A stretch of DNA of 64,000 nucleotides from assembly GCF_003342675.1 (NCBI RefSeq), contig NZ_CP031148.1, positions 3,100,001 through 3,164,000 of the forward strand, in the 5' to 3' direction. The stretch's first letter is position 1; each line of letters begins with the position of its first letter. This stretch comes from Haloplanus rubicundus. GTDB taxonomy: Archaea > Halobacteriota > Halobacteria > Halobacteriales > Haloferacaceae. Of the stretch, positions 34,218 through 42,242 are shown in pieces. The notes beneath the pieces are model-generated. The model was not told the origin of the DNA. It searched no databases and was given only the letters and a program-made list of their open reading frames with translations. A program made the translations under genes and the position numbers.

Positions 34218-34817
34218 ATGGCCGACGGCTGCAAGGTCGAACGCGTCTGCGAGCGCCGGGGGCTCCCGACGCTCCCGGAGCGACTGGTCGAGCGCCGGAC
34301 CGAAACCGGGGCGAGCCTCCGTGCCCTCGAACGCTTCTTCAACCGCGAGGTGCTGGCGGCGGCGATGCGGGCCGCGGGGATGGAGTTGCTCGACGGCGAG
34401 GCGGCGAACGTCCACCGGCTGCTCACGGCCGAGGACGTGAGCCACGCCGCACGCACCGAAGCGCGGGACCGCCTCGCCCGTGCCGGCGTCGACGTCGACG
34501 GCGTCACGGACGATTTCGTCACCTACGGGACGATCCGCACCCACCTTCGGGAGTGCGTGGGGATCGAAACGGGACGGGAGACGGGGGTCGACGCCGACGC
34601 AGTCCGGGAAACCGTGTACACGCTCGTCGGCCGGACGGAGGCGGTGACCGAGCGGGAACTGTCGCGGCTGGCCGAGACGGACGCGTTCGACGCCGGCGAC
34701 CTGACCGTCTCGCTGACCGCACGCGTCGCCTGCGAGGCCTGCGGCGAGGAGTACGGCCTGCGGCGCCTGCTCGAACGCGGCGGCTGTGGCTGTCGTGGGG
34801 CGGAGTCACAAACGTAA
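34218..34817 (+). CDS. rdfA: rod-determining factor RdfA
   Basis: RdfA is a haloarchaeal protein needed for rod-shaped cells in Haloferax volcanii. The 199-aa product shows the family pattern: CKVERVCERRGL near the N-terminus, LVERRTE, FNREVLAAAMRAAG, LDGEAANVHRLLT, EDVSHAARTEARDRL, GVDVDGVTDDFVTY, and a C-terminal zinc-like cluster CEACG followed by CGC. It is followed 64 bases later by an SMC-related gene, the arrangement seen in other haloarchaea. The molecular function is not known; the zinc cluster suggests nucleic-acid or protein binding. Confidence 0.85.
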   Translation: MADGCKVERVCERRGLPTLPERLVERRTETGASLRALERFFNREVLAAAMRAAGMELLDGEAANVHRLLTAEDVSHAARTEARDRLARAGVDVDGVTDDFVTYGTIRTHLRECVGIETGRETGVDADAVRETVYTLVGRTEAVTERELSRLAETDAFDAGDLTVSLTARVACEACGEEYGLRRLLERGGCGCRGAESQT

Positions 34818-34881
34818 TAGTCCCGTCCGGACGTATCGTAGACACGTTCGCCCGACCGACGTCGGCCGGGCAGTTCCGACG

Positions 34882-36816
34882 ATGACCGAGGACGAGACGA
34901 CCGCCGCAGACGGACGGAACGGGGCCGACCAGTGGCGACTCGACGTTCGGAACGTCGGCGGCATCGAAGACGCGTCCGTGACGCTCGCGCCGGGCGTCAC
35001 GGTCGTCGCGGGCGAGAACGCCTCGAACAAGTCGTCGCTGCTGGGGAGCCTCGGCGGCGTCCTCGGCGGCCCGCACCCGCCGGTCCGTGGGGGGTGTGAC
35101 GCCGGCTCCGTCGCGCTCGACACCGGCGACGAGCGGTACGCACTCGACCTGCGCCGGCGGGACGGGGAGACGGTCGTCGCGGACGCGACGCCGTACGCCG
35201 CGGCGTCGACCCTCGTCGACCTCTTCGTCGTCCTCGGCGAGGAGAATCCGATCCGCCGGGCCGTCGTCGACGACGGCGACCTCCACGAGCTACTGATGCG
35301 GCCGGTCGACACCGCCGAAATCGACGCCGAAATCGAGCGCCTGCAGGGTCGACGCGACGACATCGACGAGCGCGTCGCCGCCCTCGACGACCGGGTCGAC
35401 GACCTGCCCGAACTGGAGGTTCGGGTGCGGCAGTTGGCCGACGAACGCGACGACGTGGCGGGGAGACTCGAGGAGAGACGGGCGGCACTCGACGAGGCGG
35501 AGTACCGGGAGACCACCGAGGCGACGCGGGCGATCCTCGACGACCTGAAGGCGGCCCGGGAGGAGCGTGAGCGACTCCGCGAGCGGCGGGATACGAAACG
35601 TCGTGCCGTCGAATCGCTCCGTGACGACCTCGAATCGGTCGCGGATCGACTGGCCGCGTCGGCGCCGGAGGGTGTCGAGAGCGTCGAGACGCGGTTGGAG
35701 ACGGTCGAGGACGAACTGCGCCGGCTCCGCGACCGGAAGGGGCGGCTCGACGAGACGATCAACGCGCTGAGCCCCATCGTCGAGTTGAACCGGGACTTCT
35801 TGGCCGAAACGCGACTGCCAGAGACGTTCGACGCGGCCGACGCCCTCGAGGACCTGCAGCCGGAGACGGGGACCGTCACCTGCTGGACCTGCGGGCAGCC
35901 CGTCGAGCGCGCGGAAATCGAAGCACAGGTCGAGGCCGTCGAGGCGATCCTCCGCGAGAAGCGGGCGGAGCGAGCGACCGTCGCGGACCGGATCGAAGAG
36001 CTTCAAGAAGAGCGGGCGGACCTCGACGCCCGCCGAGACGAACGCGCCGATCTCGTCGAGCGCCGGCGGCGCCTCGAACGCGACATCGAGGAACGCGAGC
36101 GCACGCTCACCGACCTCGAGAGCCGCCTCGACGACGTGCGCGACCGGATCGCGGCGCTGGAGGCGGATCTCGATGCGACAGACGCCGCCGCCGATATCGT
36201 CGAGCGCCACCGCGAGGTGAGCGACCTGGAGTACGAGCGCGGCCGCCTCGAACGCGAACTCGCCGAGGTGGAGGGACGGATCGAGGCCGCCGAGGAGGCG
36301 AAAGCGGAGCGCGAGTCGCTTCGGGCGGAGCGAGCGGAGGTGACCGACCGGCTGGCGGCGTGTCGGGAGCGCGTCGAGCGGATCGAACGCGAGACGGTCG
36401 AGACGGTCAACGAGTGTCTGGACCGCGTGCTGGATCGGCTCTCGTACGGGGGGCTGGAGCGCGTCTGGATCGAGCGCCGTGAGGGCGAGGCGGGGACGAG
36501 CTTCGATCTGCAGGTCGTCCGGACGACCGACGACGGGGGCGTCTACCGCGCGCCGGTCGCCACCCTCAGCAAGAGCGAACGCGAGGTCGTGGGGCTGGTG
36601 ATCGCGCTCGCGGGCTATCTCGTCTACGACGTGGCCGAGACGGTGCCCGCCGTCGTCGTGGACGCCATCGAGATGCTGGACGCGGAGCGCATCCACGGCC
36701 TGCTCGACTTCTTCGCCGATCACGCCCGCTACGTCGTGGCCGCGGTCCTGCCGGAGGAGGCCGACCGGTTACGGAAGCGATTCGAGACGGTCGCGCTGGC
36801 GACGGAGGTCGCGTGA
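34882..36816 (+). CDS. sph: archaea-specific SMC-related protein (Sph type)
   Basis: The 644-aa protein is an SMC/Rad50-like ATPase. The N-terminal P-loop is the atypical GENASNKSS (about residues 44-52). Two long coiled-coil arms (about 165-330 and 345-540) flank a Rad50-like zinc hook, CWTC (Cys334/Cys337). The C-terminal half-site has the signature STLSKSERE-like segment and Walker B VVVDAIEM. Sph proteins form a haloarchaeal branch distinct from SMC and Rad50. The one paired with rdfA is linked to cell shape in Haloferax. It probably dimerises through the hook and acts on DNA or at the envelope. Confidence 0.85.
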   Translation: MTEDETTAADGRNGADQWRLDVRNVGGIEDASVTLAPGVTVVAGENASNKSSLLGSLGGVLGGPHPPVRGGCDAGSVALDTGDERYALDLRRRDGETVVADATPYAAASTLVDLFVVLGEENPIRRAVVDDGDLHELLMRPVDTAEIDAEIERLQGRRDDIDERVAALDDRVDDLPELEVRVRQLADERDDVAGRLEERRAALDEAEYRETTEATRAILDDLKAAREERERLRERRDTKRRAVESLRDDLESVADRLAASAPEGVESVETRLETVEDELRRLRDRKGRLDETINALSPIVELNRDFLAETRLPETFDAADALEDLQPETGTVTCWTCGQPVERAEIEAQVEAVEAILREKRAERATVADRIEELQEERADLDARRDERADLVERRRRLERDIEERERTLTDLESRLDDVRDRIAALEADLDATDAAADIVERHREVSDLEYERGRLERELAEVEGRIEAAEEAKAERESLRAERAEVTDRLAACRERVERIERETVETVNECLDRVLDRLSYGGLERVWIERREGEAGTSFDLQVVRTTDDGGVYRAPVATLSKSEREVVGLVIALAGYLVYDVAETVPAVVVDAIEMLDAERIHGLLDFFADHARYVVAAVLPEEADRLRKRFETVALATEVA

Positions 36817-36859
36817 AATCCGGCGACTTATCCCGTCGAGCGGCCTACGTCGAGCATCG

Positions 36860-37108
36860 ATGACGACTCTGAAACGAACGCCGGGTCCGGCCGCGCGGAG
36901 CGCCTTCCGACTCGGTATACTGGCCGCCGGCATCGTCGGCCTCGCGGCCCTCGGCGCCGGCTATCTGGGGGGCGTCCTCACGACGACGACGGCGCTGTAC
37001 GTCCTGTTCGCGCTCTTTCCGATCTACCTCGTGTTGGTCGCGTCCGTCCTCAGCGTCTGGCTCGGCTACGACAAGGACGCGACGGACCTCCGCCCGGTGT
37101 ATCGTTAG
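36860..37108 (+). CDS. small two-helix membrane protein
   Basis: This 82-aa protein has two hydrophobic segments (about residues 16-40 and 43-68) with a basic N-terminus and a short charged tail (GYDKDATDLRPVYR). It lies 43 bases after the SMC-related gene with a TATA-like CTTATCC between them, so it may be independently transcribed. Its stop overlaps that of the convergent BCCT gene by 4 bases. No family is recognised. Confidence 0.55.
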   Translation: MTTLKRTPGPAARSAFRLGILAAGIVGLAALGAGYLGGVLTTTTALYVLFALFPIYLVLVASVLSVWLGYDKDATDLRPVYR

Positions 37109-38952
37109 TCGTCGCCCGGCGGGCCGCCGACGCGCCCGATTGCGGCCCGGACACGGCCGACGAGCGTCGAGCGGTCGCGTTCGTGTCGGCGGAACGCGAG
37201 GGTCAGGCCGACCAGCGCGACCACCGAGAGGACGGCGAAGGGGCCGCCGGTTAGGACGGCCGCGACCTGCAGCGATTCGCCGCCACCGACGAGCAACACG
37301 GCGCCGGCGACGAGACCCTGGAGGACGCCCCAGAAGACGACGCTCCCGGTGGTCGGCGCGACGCCCTGCCGGGTCGCCAGTATCGACACCACGAGCGTCG
37401 ACGTATCCGCGGACGTGACGATGAAGACGACGATGAGCGCGAGGAAGACGAAGAGGAGCAGTCGGGAGAGCGGGAGGGCGGCGAGGACCGGAAAGCCGGC
37501 AACGGCTTCGGAGCCGCCGGCGGCCTCGACGGCGGCGAGCACGTCGGCCCGGCCGGATCGCTGGAGGGCGAGGGTGGTGCCGCCGAACAGCAGGTGCCAG
37601 CAGACGGAAGCGGCCGACGTGGCGACGACGCCGGTGAAGACGACGGTCCGCACCCGGCGACCCTTCGAGAGCGCCGCGAGAAAGAGCCCGGCGAAGGGCG
37701 CCCACGAGAACCACCACGACCAGTTCCAGACCGTCCAGTTCGCGGCCCACGGTCCCGAGGTGACGAAGCTCATCGACACGAAGTCCGTCGCGTAGCGGCC
37801 GAGGGCGGCGGCGCCGGCGTCGAGGACGAACCCGCGGGGGCCAACGACGAGAAGCAGGAGGGCAAAGAGGACAAAGAGGACGAGGTTGACGCCGGCGATG
37901 CGGCGGATGCCCCGCTGGACGCCGCTCTCCGCGGAGACGCTGTAGATGACGACGAGACCGGCGACGAAGAGGAGGGCGCCGGAGCCGCCGACGGCGACGC
38001 CCCACTGGAAGGTGATGCCGGCGAGGAACTGCTGGCCGACGAACGCGACGGAGGTGGCGATGCCGCCGATGGTGGCGAAGATGGCCAGCACGTCGACGAA
38101 TTTCGCGAGCGGACCGTCCAACCGGTCGACGCCGAGGAAGGGCGTGAGAATCGTCGAGACGCGGAGCGGCGCGCCGTGCTGGTGGGTGTAGTAGGCGATG
38201 GGGAGACCGACGACGAGGTAGGCACACCACGCCGACACCCCCCAGTGAAAGCTCGCGTAGGTGAGCGCGACGACGGCGGCGGCGGCGGAGCGGGGGGCAG
38301 CGCCCGAGCCGGGCGGGGGCGCTCCGTAGTGAAAGAGCGACTCGGCCGGCCCCCAGAAGACGATGCCGGCGGCGATGCCGGCGGTGAAGACCATCGCGAA
38401 GTACGTCGGGTAGGTGTAGTCCGGTTCGGCGTCGGGACCGCCGAGCGTGATCGACCCCCACGGGCCGACCAGGAGGAAGAGAGCGTAGACGACGGCGAGA
38501 AACATGGCGCCGAGGAAGAGCCAGTCGAACTGCCGGAAGAGGACGCGCTGGGCCGCCGTGACGGCCGCGCCAGTTCGGGCGGGGGCGAGGAGGCGGGCGG
38601 CGAAGAAGCCGCCGAGGACGGCGACGGGCACGCCGAAGGTGACGGGGTCCTGTCGGGCGAGGAAGCCACCGACCCAGTTTCGCCACGAGAGGTGCCGGAC
38701 CCGGAGGAGATACGGCGCCCCTGGCTGTGAGTCGTCGGCGTCGGGTCGCTTCACGGGGAGGAGCGCGAGGTAGGCGAGCCCAGTGCCGAAAAAGAGAAGC
38801 GAGAGGACGAGCCATCCACGGCCGGAGACGACGGAGCCGACGATGGCGGGGAAAAAGAAGCCGGAGACGACGACGACGCCGGAGAGCACACACACGGGGA
38901 GGAGCGCGGAACGAGCGAGCCGCTCCAGCACGGCCGTGGCGTGTGAGGCCAT
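37105..38952 (-). CDS. BCCT-family transporter, atypical
   Basis: This 615-aa carrier of the betaine/carnitine/choline family has 12 transmembrane helices and the Trp-rich segment WSWWFSWAPFAGLFLAALSKGR split across helix 8. The helix-3 substrate/Na+ loop reads AGIAAGIVFW rather than the GMGIG typical of glycine-betaine carriers, so the substrate probably differs (choline, carnitine or another quaternary amine). The ATG at 38952 begins MASHATAV; an in-frame ATG at 38979 is an alternative. It is divergent from a potassium-channel gene. Confidence 0.85.
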   Translation of the reverse strand: MASHATAVLERLARSALLPVCVLSGVVVVSGFFFPAIVGSVVSGRGWLVLSLLFFGTGLAYLALLPVKRPDADDSQPGAPYLLRVRHLSWRNWVGGFLARQDPVTFGVPVAVLGGFFAARLLAPARTGAAVTAAQRVLFRQFDWLFLGAMFLAVVYALFLLVGPWGSITLGGPDAEPDYTYPTYFAMVFTAGIAAGIVFWGPAESLFHYGAPPPGSGAAPRSAAAAVVALTYASFHWGVSAWCAYLVVGLPIAYYTHQHGAPLRVSTILTPFLGVDRLDGPLAKFVDVLAIFATIGGIATSVAFVGQQFLAGITFQWGVAVGGSGALLFVAGLVVIYSVSAESGVQRGIRRIAGVNLVLFVLFALLLLVVGPRGFVLDAGAAALGRYATDFVSMSFVTSGPWAANWTVWNWSWWFSWAPFAGLFLAALSKGRRVRTVVFTGVVATSAASVCWHLLFGGTTLALQRSGRADVLAAVEAAGGSEAVAGFPVLAALPLSRLLLFVFLALIVVFIVTSADTSTLVVSILATRQGVAPTTGSVVFWGVLQGLVAGAVLLVGGGESLQVAAVLTGGPFAVLSVVALVGLTLAFRRHERDRSTLVGRVRAAIGRVGGPPGDD

Positions 38953-39030
38953 GGCATACGTGTCGGTGGGCGGAAACATAGGTGTGTCGTCGGGGGCTTC
39001 TTTTTGTCGCTGCCGCGCGAACTGGTCGCC

Positions 39031-40260
39031 GTGGCGACCGATCCCCCCGAGACGCCGGGAGATACGGCGCTCGACGAGCTGTTCCACCAGCCCGAGCAGG
39101 TACCGCTGGTCTACTGGCGGACGTTCTCCGGACCGAAGACGGCCGTCCTGCTGACGGGAGCGACGGCCGTCTTCGCCTTCGTCGCCGGGCTCTCCCACCT
39201 GAGCCAGGGCGGCGTCACGCCGACCGGGCCGTTCGCGGGCGCGCTCCCGCCCGGCGCGTCGGACGCGATACCGCTCGCGAGCATCGTCGTCGGCTTCCTG
39301 CTCGCGGGGGTCGCGGTCGGGTTACGGAGTCGCTACCGACTCGCCTGGTACGGCGTGTTGGGCGGTGTGGCGGTCCTGCTCGGCATCCCGCTGGTGACGG
39401 GGGCGGCGAGCGACGCGGTGCCCGCGCTGGTCGGGGTGGCGGGGGCGACGCTGGCGGTGGCGAAGCGGTCGGGCTTCGACCGTCGAGTCGAGTTGACCGC
39501 GTTCCAGACGACGGCGCTGCTCGCGTTCGTCGGGGTCCAGGTGTACGGCACCGTCGGCACCTACGCCATGCGCGAGCACTTCGTCGGCGTCGACACGGTG
39601 ACCGACGCGTTCTACTACATCGTCGTGACGGGAACGACGGTCGGCTACGGCGACGCGACGCCGACGACGCAGGTGACGAAACTGTTCACGCTCTCGATAA
39701 TCGTCCTCGGGACGGGGGCCTTCACCGTCGCCACGGGCTCTTTGATCGTGCCCGTCCTCGAATCCCGCATCTCCAGCGCCTTCGGAACCATGACAGCCTC
39801 GGAACTCACACTGCTCGACGATCACGTACTGGTCCTCGGGAGCGGCGAACTGACCGAACCGCTCCTCGACGAACTCGAAGCGACGACGGACGTGGTGGTC
39901 GTGACGCCTGACGCCGACGCGGCGTCGGCACTCGACGAACGCGACGTGAACGTGTTGACCGCCGATCCGACCGACGAGGGACCGCTGCTCGACGCCCGTA
40001 TCGACGCCGCACGGGGGGTCGTCGTGGCGACGGACGACGACGCGCGGGACGCCCTCGCCGTGGTCGCCGCCCGGCAGGCCAACCCCGACGTGCGTATCGT
40101 CGCCGCGGCGACCGACCAGAAACACGCCGACAAACTGGAGGCCGTCGGCGCCGACGCGGTCATCAGCCCGGCGGTCATCGGCGGGCGACTCCTCGGCCGG
40201 TCGGTCCTCGGTGAGGCGGACGCGCTCGGCGGACTGGGCGACGACGGGGACGACGCCTGA
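39031..40260 (+). CDS. two-TM potassium channel with TrkA-N domain
   Basis: The 409-aa protein has four to five N-terminal hydrophobic segments (about residues 36-135), then a pore unit with filter TTVGYGDATP (near residue 205). A TrkA-N/RCK-like Rossmann domain follows from about residue 260 (HVLVLGSGELTEPLLDEL, VVVVTPDADAASAL, GVVVATDDD). The dinucleotide loop is GSGELT, not the strict GxGxxG. K+ flux gated by a nucleotide or Ca2+ is inferred. The GTG at 39031 was preferred; an in-frame TTG nine codons upstream is possible. Confidence 0.85.
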   Translation: MATDPPETPGDTALDELFHQPEQVPLVYWRTFSGPKTAVLLTGATAVFAFVAGLSHLSQGGVTPTGPFAGALPPGASDAIPLASIVVGFLLAGVAVGLRSRYRLAWYGVLGGVAVLLGIPLVTGAASDAVPALVGVAGATLAVAKRSGFDRRVELTAFQTTALLAFVGVQVYGTVGTYAMREHFVGVDTVTDAFYYIVVTGTTVGYGDATPTTQVTKLFTLSIIVLGTGAFTVATGSLIVPVLESRISSAFGTMTASELTLLDDHVLVLGSGELTEPLLDELEATTDVVVVTPDADAASALDERDVNVLTADPTDEGPLLDARIDAARGVVVATDDDARDALAVVAARQANPDVRIVAAATDQKHADKLEAVGADAVISPAVIGGRLLGRSVLGEADALGGLGDDGDDA

Positions 40261-40316
40261 CCGCCCCCAAGTTATTTGCTCCAGTCAGGAGAACGACCGG
40301 TAAGGGACGGAGAGCC

Positions 40317-40757
40317 ATGTACGATACGATTCTAATCCCGTTCGACGGTAGCGACGAGGCGATGAAAGGAGCCAAGCACGGTATCGAGCTCGCGGCGACG
40401 TGTGATGCGACGGTACACGCGCTCTACGTCGTCGACCTCCCGGGTGCACCACGAACGGTGTATCTCAGGGACGACGAGGACGAGATGCGCGAGCGGTACC
40501 GCGAGTACGGCGAGGAAGTGACGGACGACGTCTGCGAGATGGCGGCCGAGGAGGGGGTCGAGTGTGTCACCGCGCTCCGGAGCGGGTCGCCGGGCGAGGA
40601 GATCGTCGACTACGCCAAAGACGAGGGGATGGACGCCATCGTCCTCGGGAGCGCGTATCGGGGGAAGTGGGGCGCACTCCTCGGGAGCACGGCGGAGAAG
40701 GTGGTCCGAACCGCCGAGTCCCCGGTCGTCACGGTGCGGGAGAAGATGAACGACTGA
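40317..40757 (+). CDS. universal stress protein (UspA family)
   Basis: This 146-aa single-domain Usp has the N-terminal DTILIPFDGSDEA strand-loop and the C-terminal nucleotide-binding pattern (VLGSAYRGKWGALLGSTAEK, then SPVVTV). The Gly-x2-Gly-x8-9-Gly-Ser spacing resembles ATP-binding members. It is a cytoplasmic stress or metabolic regulator of unspecified target. It lies 56 bases after the potassium-channel gene and may be partly co-transcribed with it. Confidence 0.92.
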   Translation: MYDTILIPFDGSDEAMKGAKHGIELAATCDATVHALYVVDLPGAPRTVYLRDDEDEMRERYREYGEEVTDDVCEMAAEEGVECVTALRSGSPGEEIVDYAKDEGMDAIVLGSAYRGKWGALLGSTAEKVVRTAESPVVTVREKMND

Positions 40758-40771
40758 CGACGGTCGGCACG

Positions 40772-40942
40772 TCACGGTGCGGTATCCCGCCGGAGCCACC
40801 GCTCGCGCAGGTAGATGAGGATGCTGGCGCTCAGAAAGGTGAGGCCGGCGAGGCTGAGCCGACCGGCTGCCATCAACCACAGCGCGACGGCGAACGCCGC
40901 GACTATCGACAGCGCCAGAATCGTCGGAACCGCATCGGGCAT
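40772..40942 (-). CDS. small two-helix membrane protein
   Basis: This 56-aa protein has hydrophobic segments at about residues 7-25 and 29-45 and a basic C-terminus (YLRERWLRRDTAP), so the tail is probably cytoplasmic. It sits between a Usp gene and a zinc-ribbon gene. The zinc-ribbon gene lies upstream on the same strand with a 53-base gap, so the two may form an operon. No function is recognised. Confidence 0.5.
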   Translation of the reverse strand: MPDAVPTILALSIVAAFAVALWLMAAGRLSLAGLTFLSASILIYLRERWLRRDTAP

Positions 40943-40995
40943 GGACGTGTTCACACGCCGGAGCGTGAAAAGTTCCACCGGGCGACGCGCCCGAG

Positions 40996-41466
40996 TCAGT
41001 AGAAGTGTTTGAACTCCCAGTGATACTGGCAGTTCGGGCAGTTCGCCCACTCGGGCACGTCGAACGCCTCCGGGTGACGCTGGCCGTGTTGCATCGGCGT
41101 CCGGCAGACCGGGCAGGTGAGACCGAGCAGGTCGAGGTCGCCGAACCGCTCGGCCGGGAGGTCGACCGAACACGTCGGACAGTCGATGGACGCCCGCGAG
41201 TCCGCCTGGAGGATCTCGCTCCCGCAGTCCGGACACCGGAGCATCGCAGGCGGACGGTACGCCCACCCGGTGTCGCCGTCGATGGTAGTGGTGTGGGTCT
41301 CGACGCTCGAGAGGCGGAACTTGTTCGGGCCATCGCCGGTCCGCAACGGATCGATCACCCGCTCGGCGAGCCGTCGGAGTGTCGCGGCGAGCCACCGGAG
41401 CGCCGCAGTCGTCCGACTACCGGCCGCAGTGAGTCTCTTCCCGAGACCGTGGGCGTCGTCGGCCAC
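40996..41466 (-). CDS. zinc-ribbon protein with three CxxC pairs
   Basis: The 156-aa protein has an N-terminal basic/hydrophobic helix region (about residues 10-40) and then paired knuckles: CPDCGSE, CPTCSVD, CPVCRTP and CPNCQYH, together enough for two zinc ribbons. The C-terminal ANCPNCQYHWEFKHF recalls small nucleic-acid-associated zinc proteins. It is not tied to a named family. It is divergent from the membrane protein gene on its right. Confidence 0.6.
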   Translation of the reverse strand: MADDAHGLGKRLTAAGSRTTAALRWLAATLRRLAERVIDPLRTGDGPNKFRLSSVETHTTTIDGDTGWAYRPPAMLRCPDCGSEILQADSRASIDCPTCSVDLPAERFGDLDLLGLTCPVCRTPMQHGQRHPEAFDVPEWANCPNCQYHWEFKHFY

Positions 41467-41544
41467 TGTCCACCGTTAGGCAAGGAATAGCATAAAGGAC
41501 TCGTCGGGGACAGCCTTTCCCCGACGCCCACACAATCGGACCGC

Positions 41545-42132
41545 GTGTCACGTTCGCGCCGAGAGGACGGGGAGCGGCGGACCACGACTGGCGTCGTCGC
41601 CCTCGCGTCGCTCCAGTGGAGTATCGAGCCGACGGCCGTCGTCGCCAGTGATCCCGGTCGAGCGGCCGCATCGTTCCTGCTCGTCCTGACCGTCGCCGCG
41701 GCGGTTCGGTACTGGCGCGCGGGGCTGCTCAACTGGGCGGTCGACGCGACGCTCGAACGGCCGCTCACCGCGCCGCTGTACGGCGTGGCGGCGTCCGCCC
41801 TCGGGTGGCTCGTGATCGCCTACGCGTTCGGGCAGGCGCTCCGCCTCGGCGGCGCGGTCGGACAGGCCGGCGTGGTACTCGGCGTCGGCGTCGCGCTCTG
41901 TGTCGGCGGCTTCGGGTTCGTCGTCGTCGGCGCCGCCCTGACGACCGTCGTCGGCGACCGTCGACCGTGGGCCGGCCCGCTCGTCGGGGCAGGACTCGGT
42001 GCGGTCGTGCTGGTGGCGCTTCCGCGTCCGGTTGGTCTCGTCGTCTGGGTGTTCGTGGCGGCGACGGGGCTGGGCGGAGTGGCACGTCGGTGGATCCACG
42101 CCTCGGCGTCGGTAGAACGACAGGCGAAGTGA
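41545..42132 (+). CDS. integral membrane protein of unknown function
   Basis: This 195-aa protein has about five hydrophobic segments rich in Gly, Ala and Val (starting near residues 40, 75, 105, 140 and 160) and basic ends. The GTG start is the only reasonable one downstream of the divergent gene. I see no motif. A perfect hairpin terminator follows the stop codon. Confidence 0.5.
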   Translation: MSRSRREDGERRTTTGVVALASLQWSIEPTAVVASDPGRAAASFLLVLTVAAAVRYWRAGLLNWAVDATLERPLTAPLYGVAASALGWLVIAYAFGQALRLGGAVGQAGVVLGVGVALCVGGFGFVVVGAALTTVVGDRRPWAGPLVGAGLGAVVLVALPRPVGLVVWVFVAATGLGGVARRWIHASASVERQAK

Positions 42133-42152
42133 TAGGAAGTATCGTAACTGTC

Positions 42153-42190
42153 CAGAGATTCTCGCCGGACCATCCCGGCGAGAATCTCTG
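42153..42190. terminator. 16-bp perfect hairpin between convergent genes
   Basis: Arms of 16 bp (CAGAGATTCTCGCCGG and its exact complement) flank a 6-base loop. It lies 20 bases after the membrane-protein stop and 52 bases before the BCCT gene's stop. Being symmetrical, it would fold in transcripts from either strand and could end or stabilise both. No T-run follows, so the mechanism is not the bacterial intrinsic type. Confidence 0.6.
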
Positions 42191-42242
42191 CTGACTTCCG
42201 AGACTCCCTATGAGAACTCGAAAGAGCGGTCGAGGGGATCCG

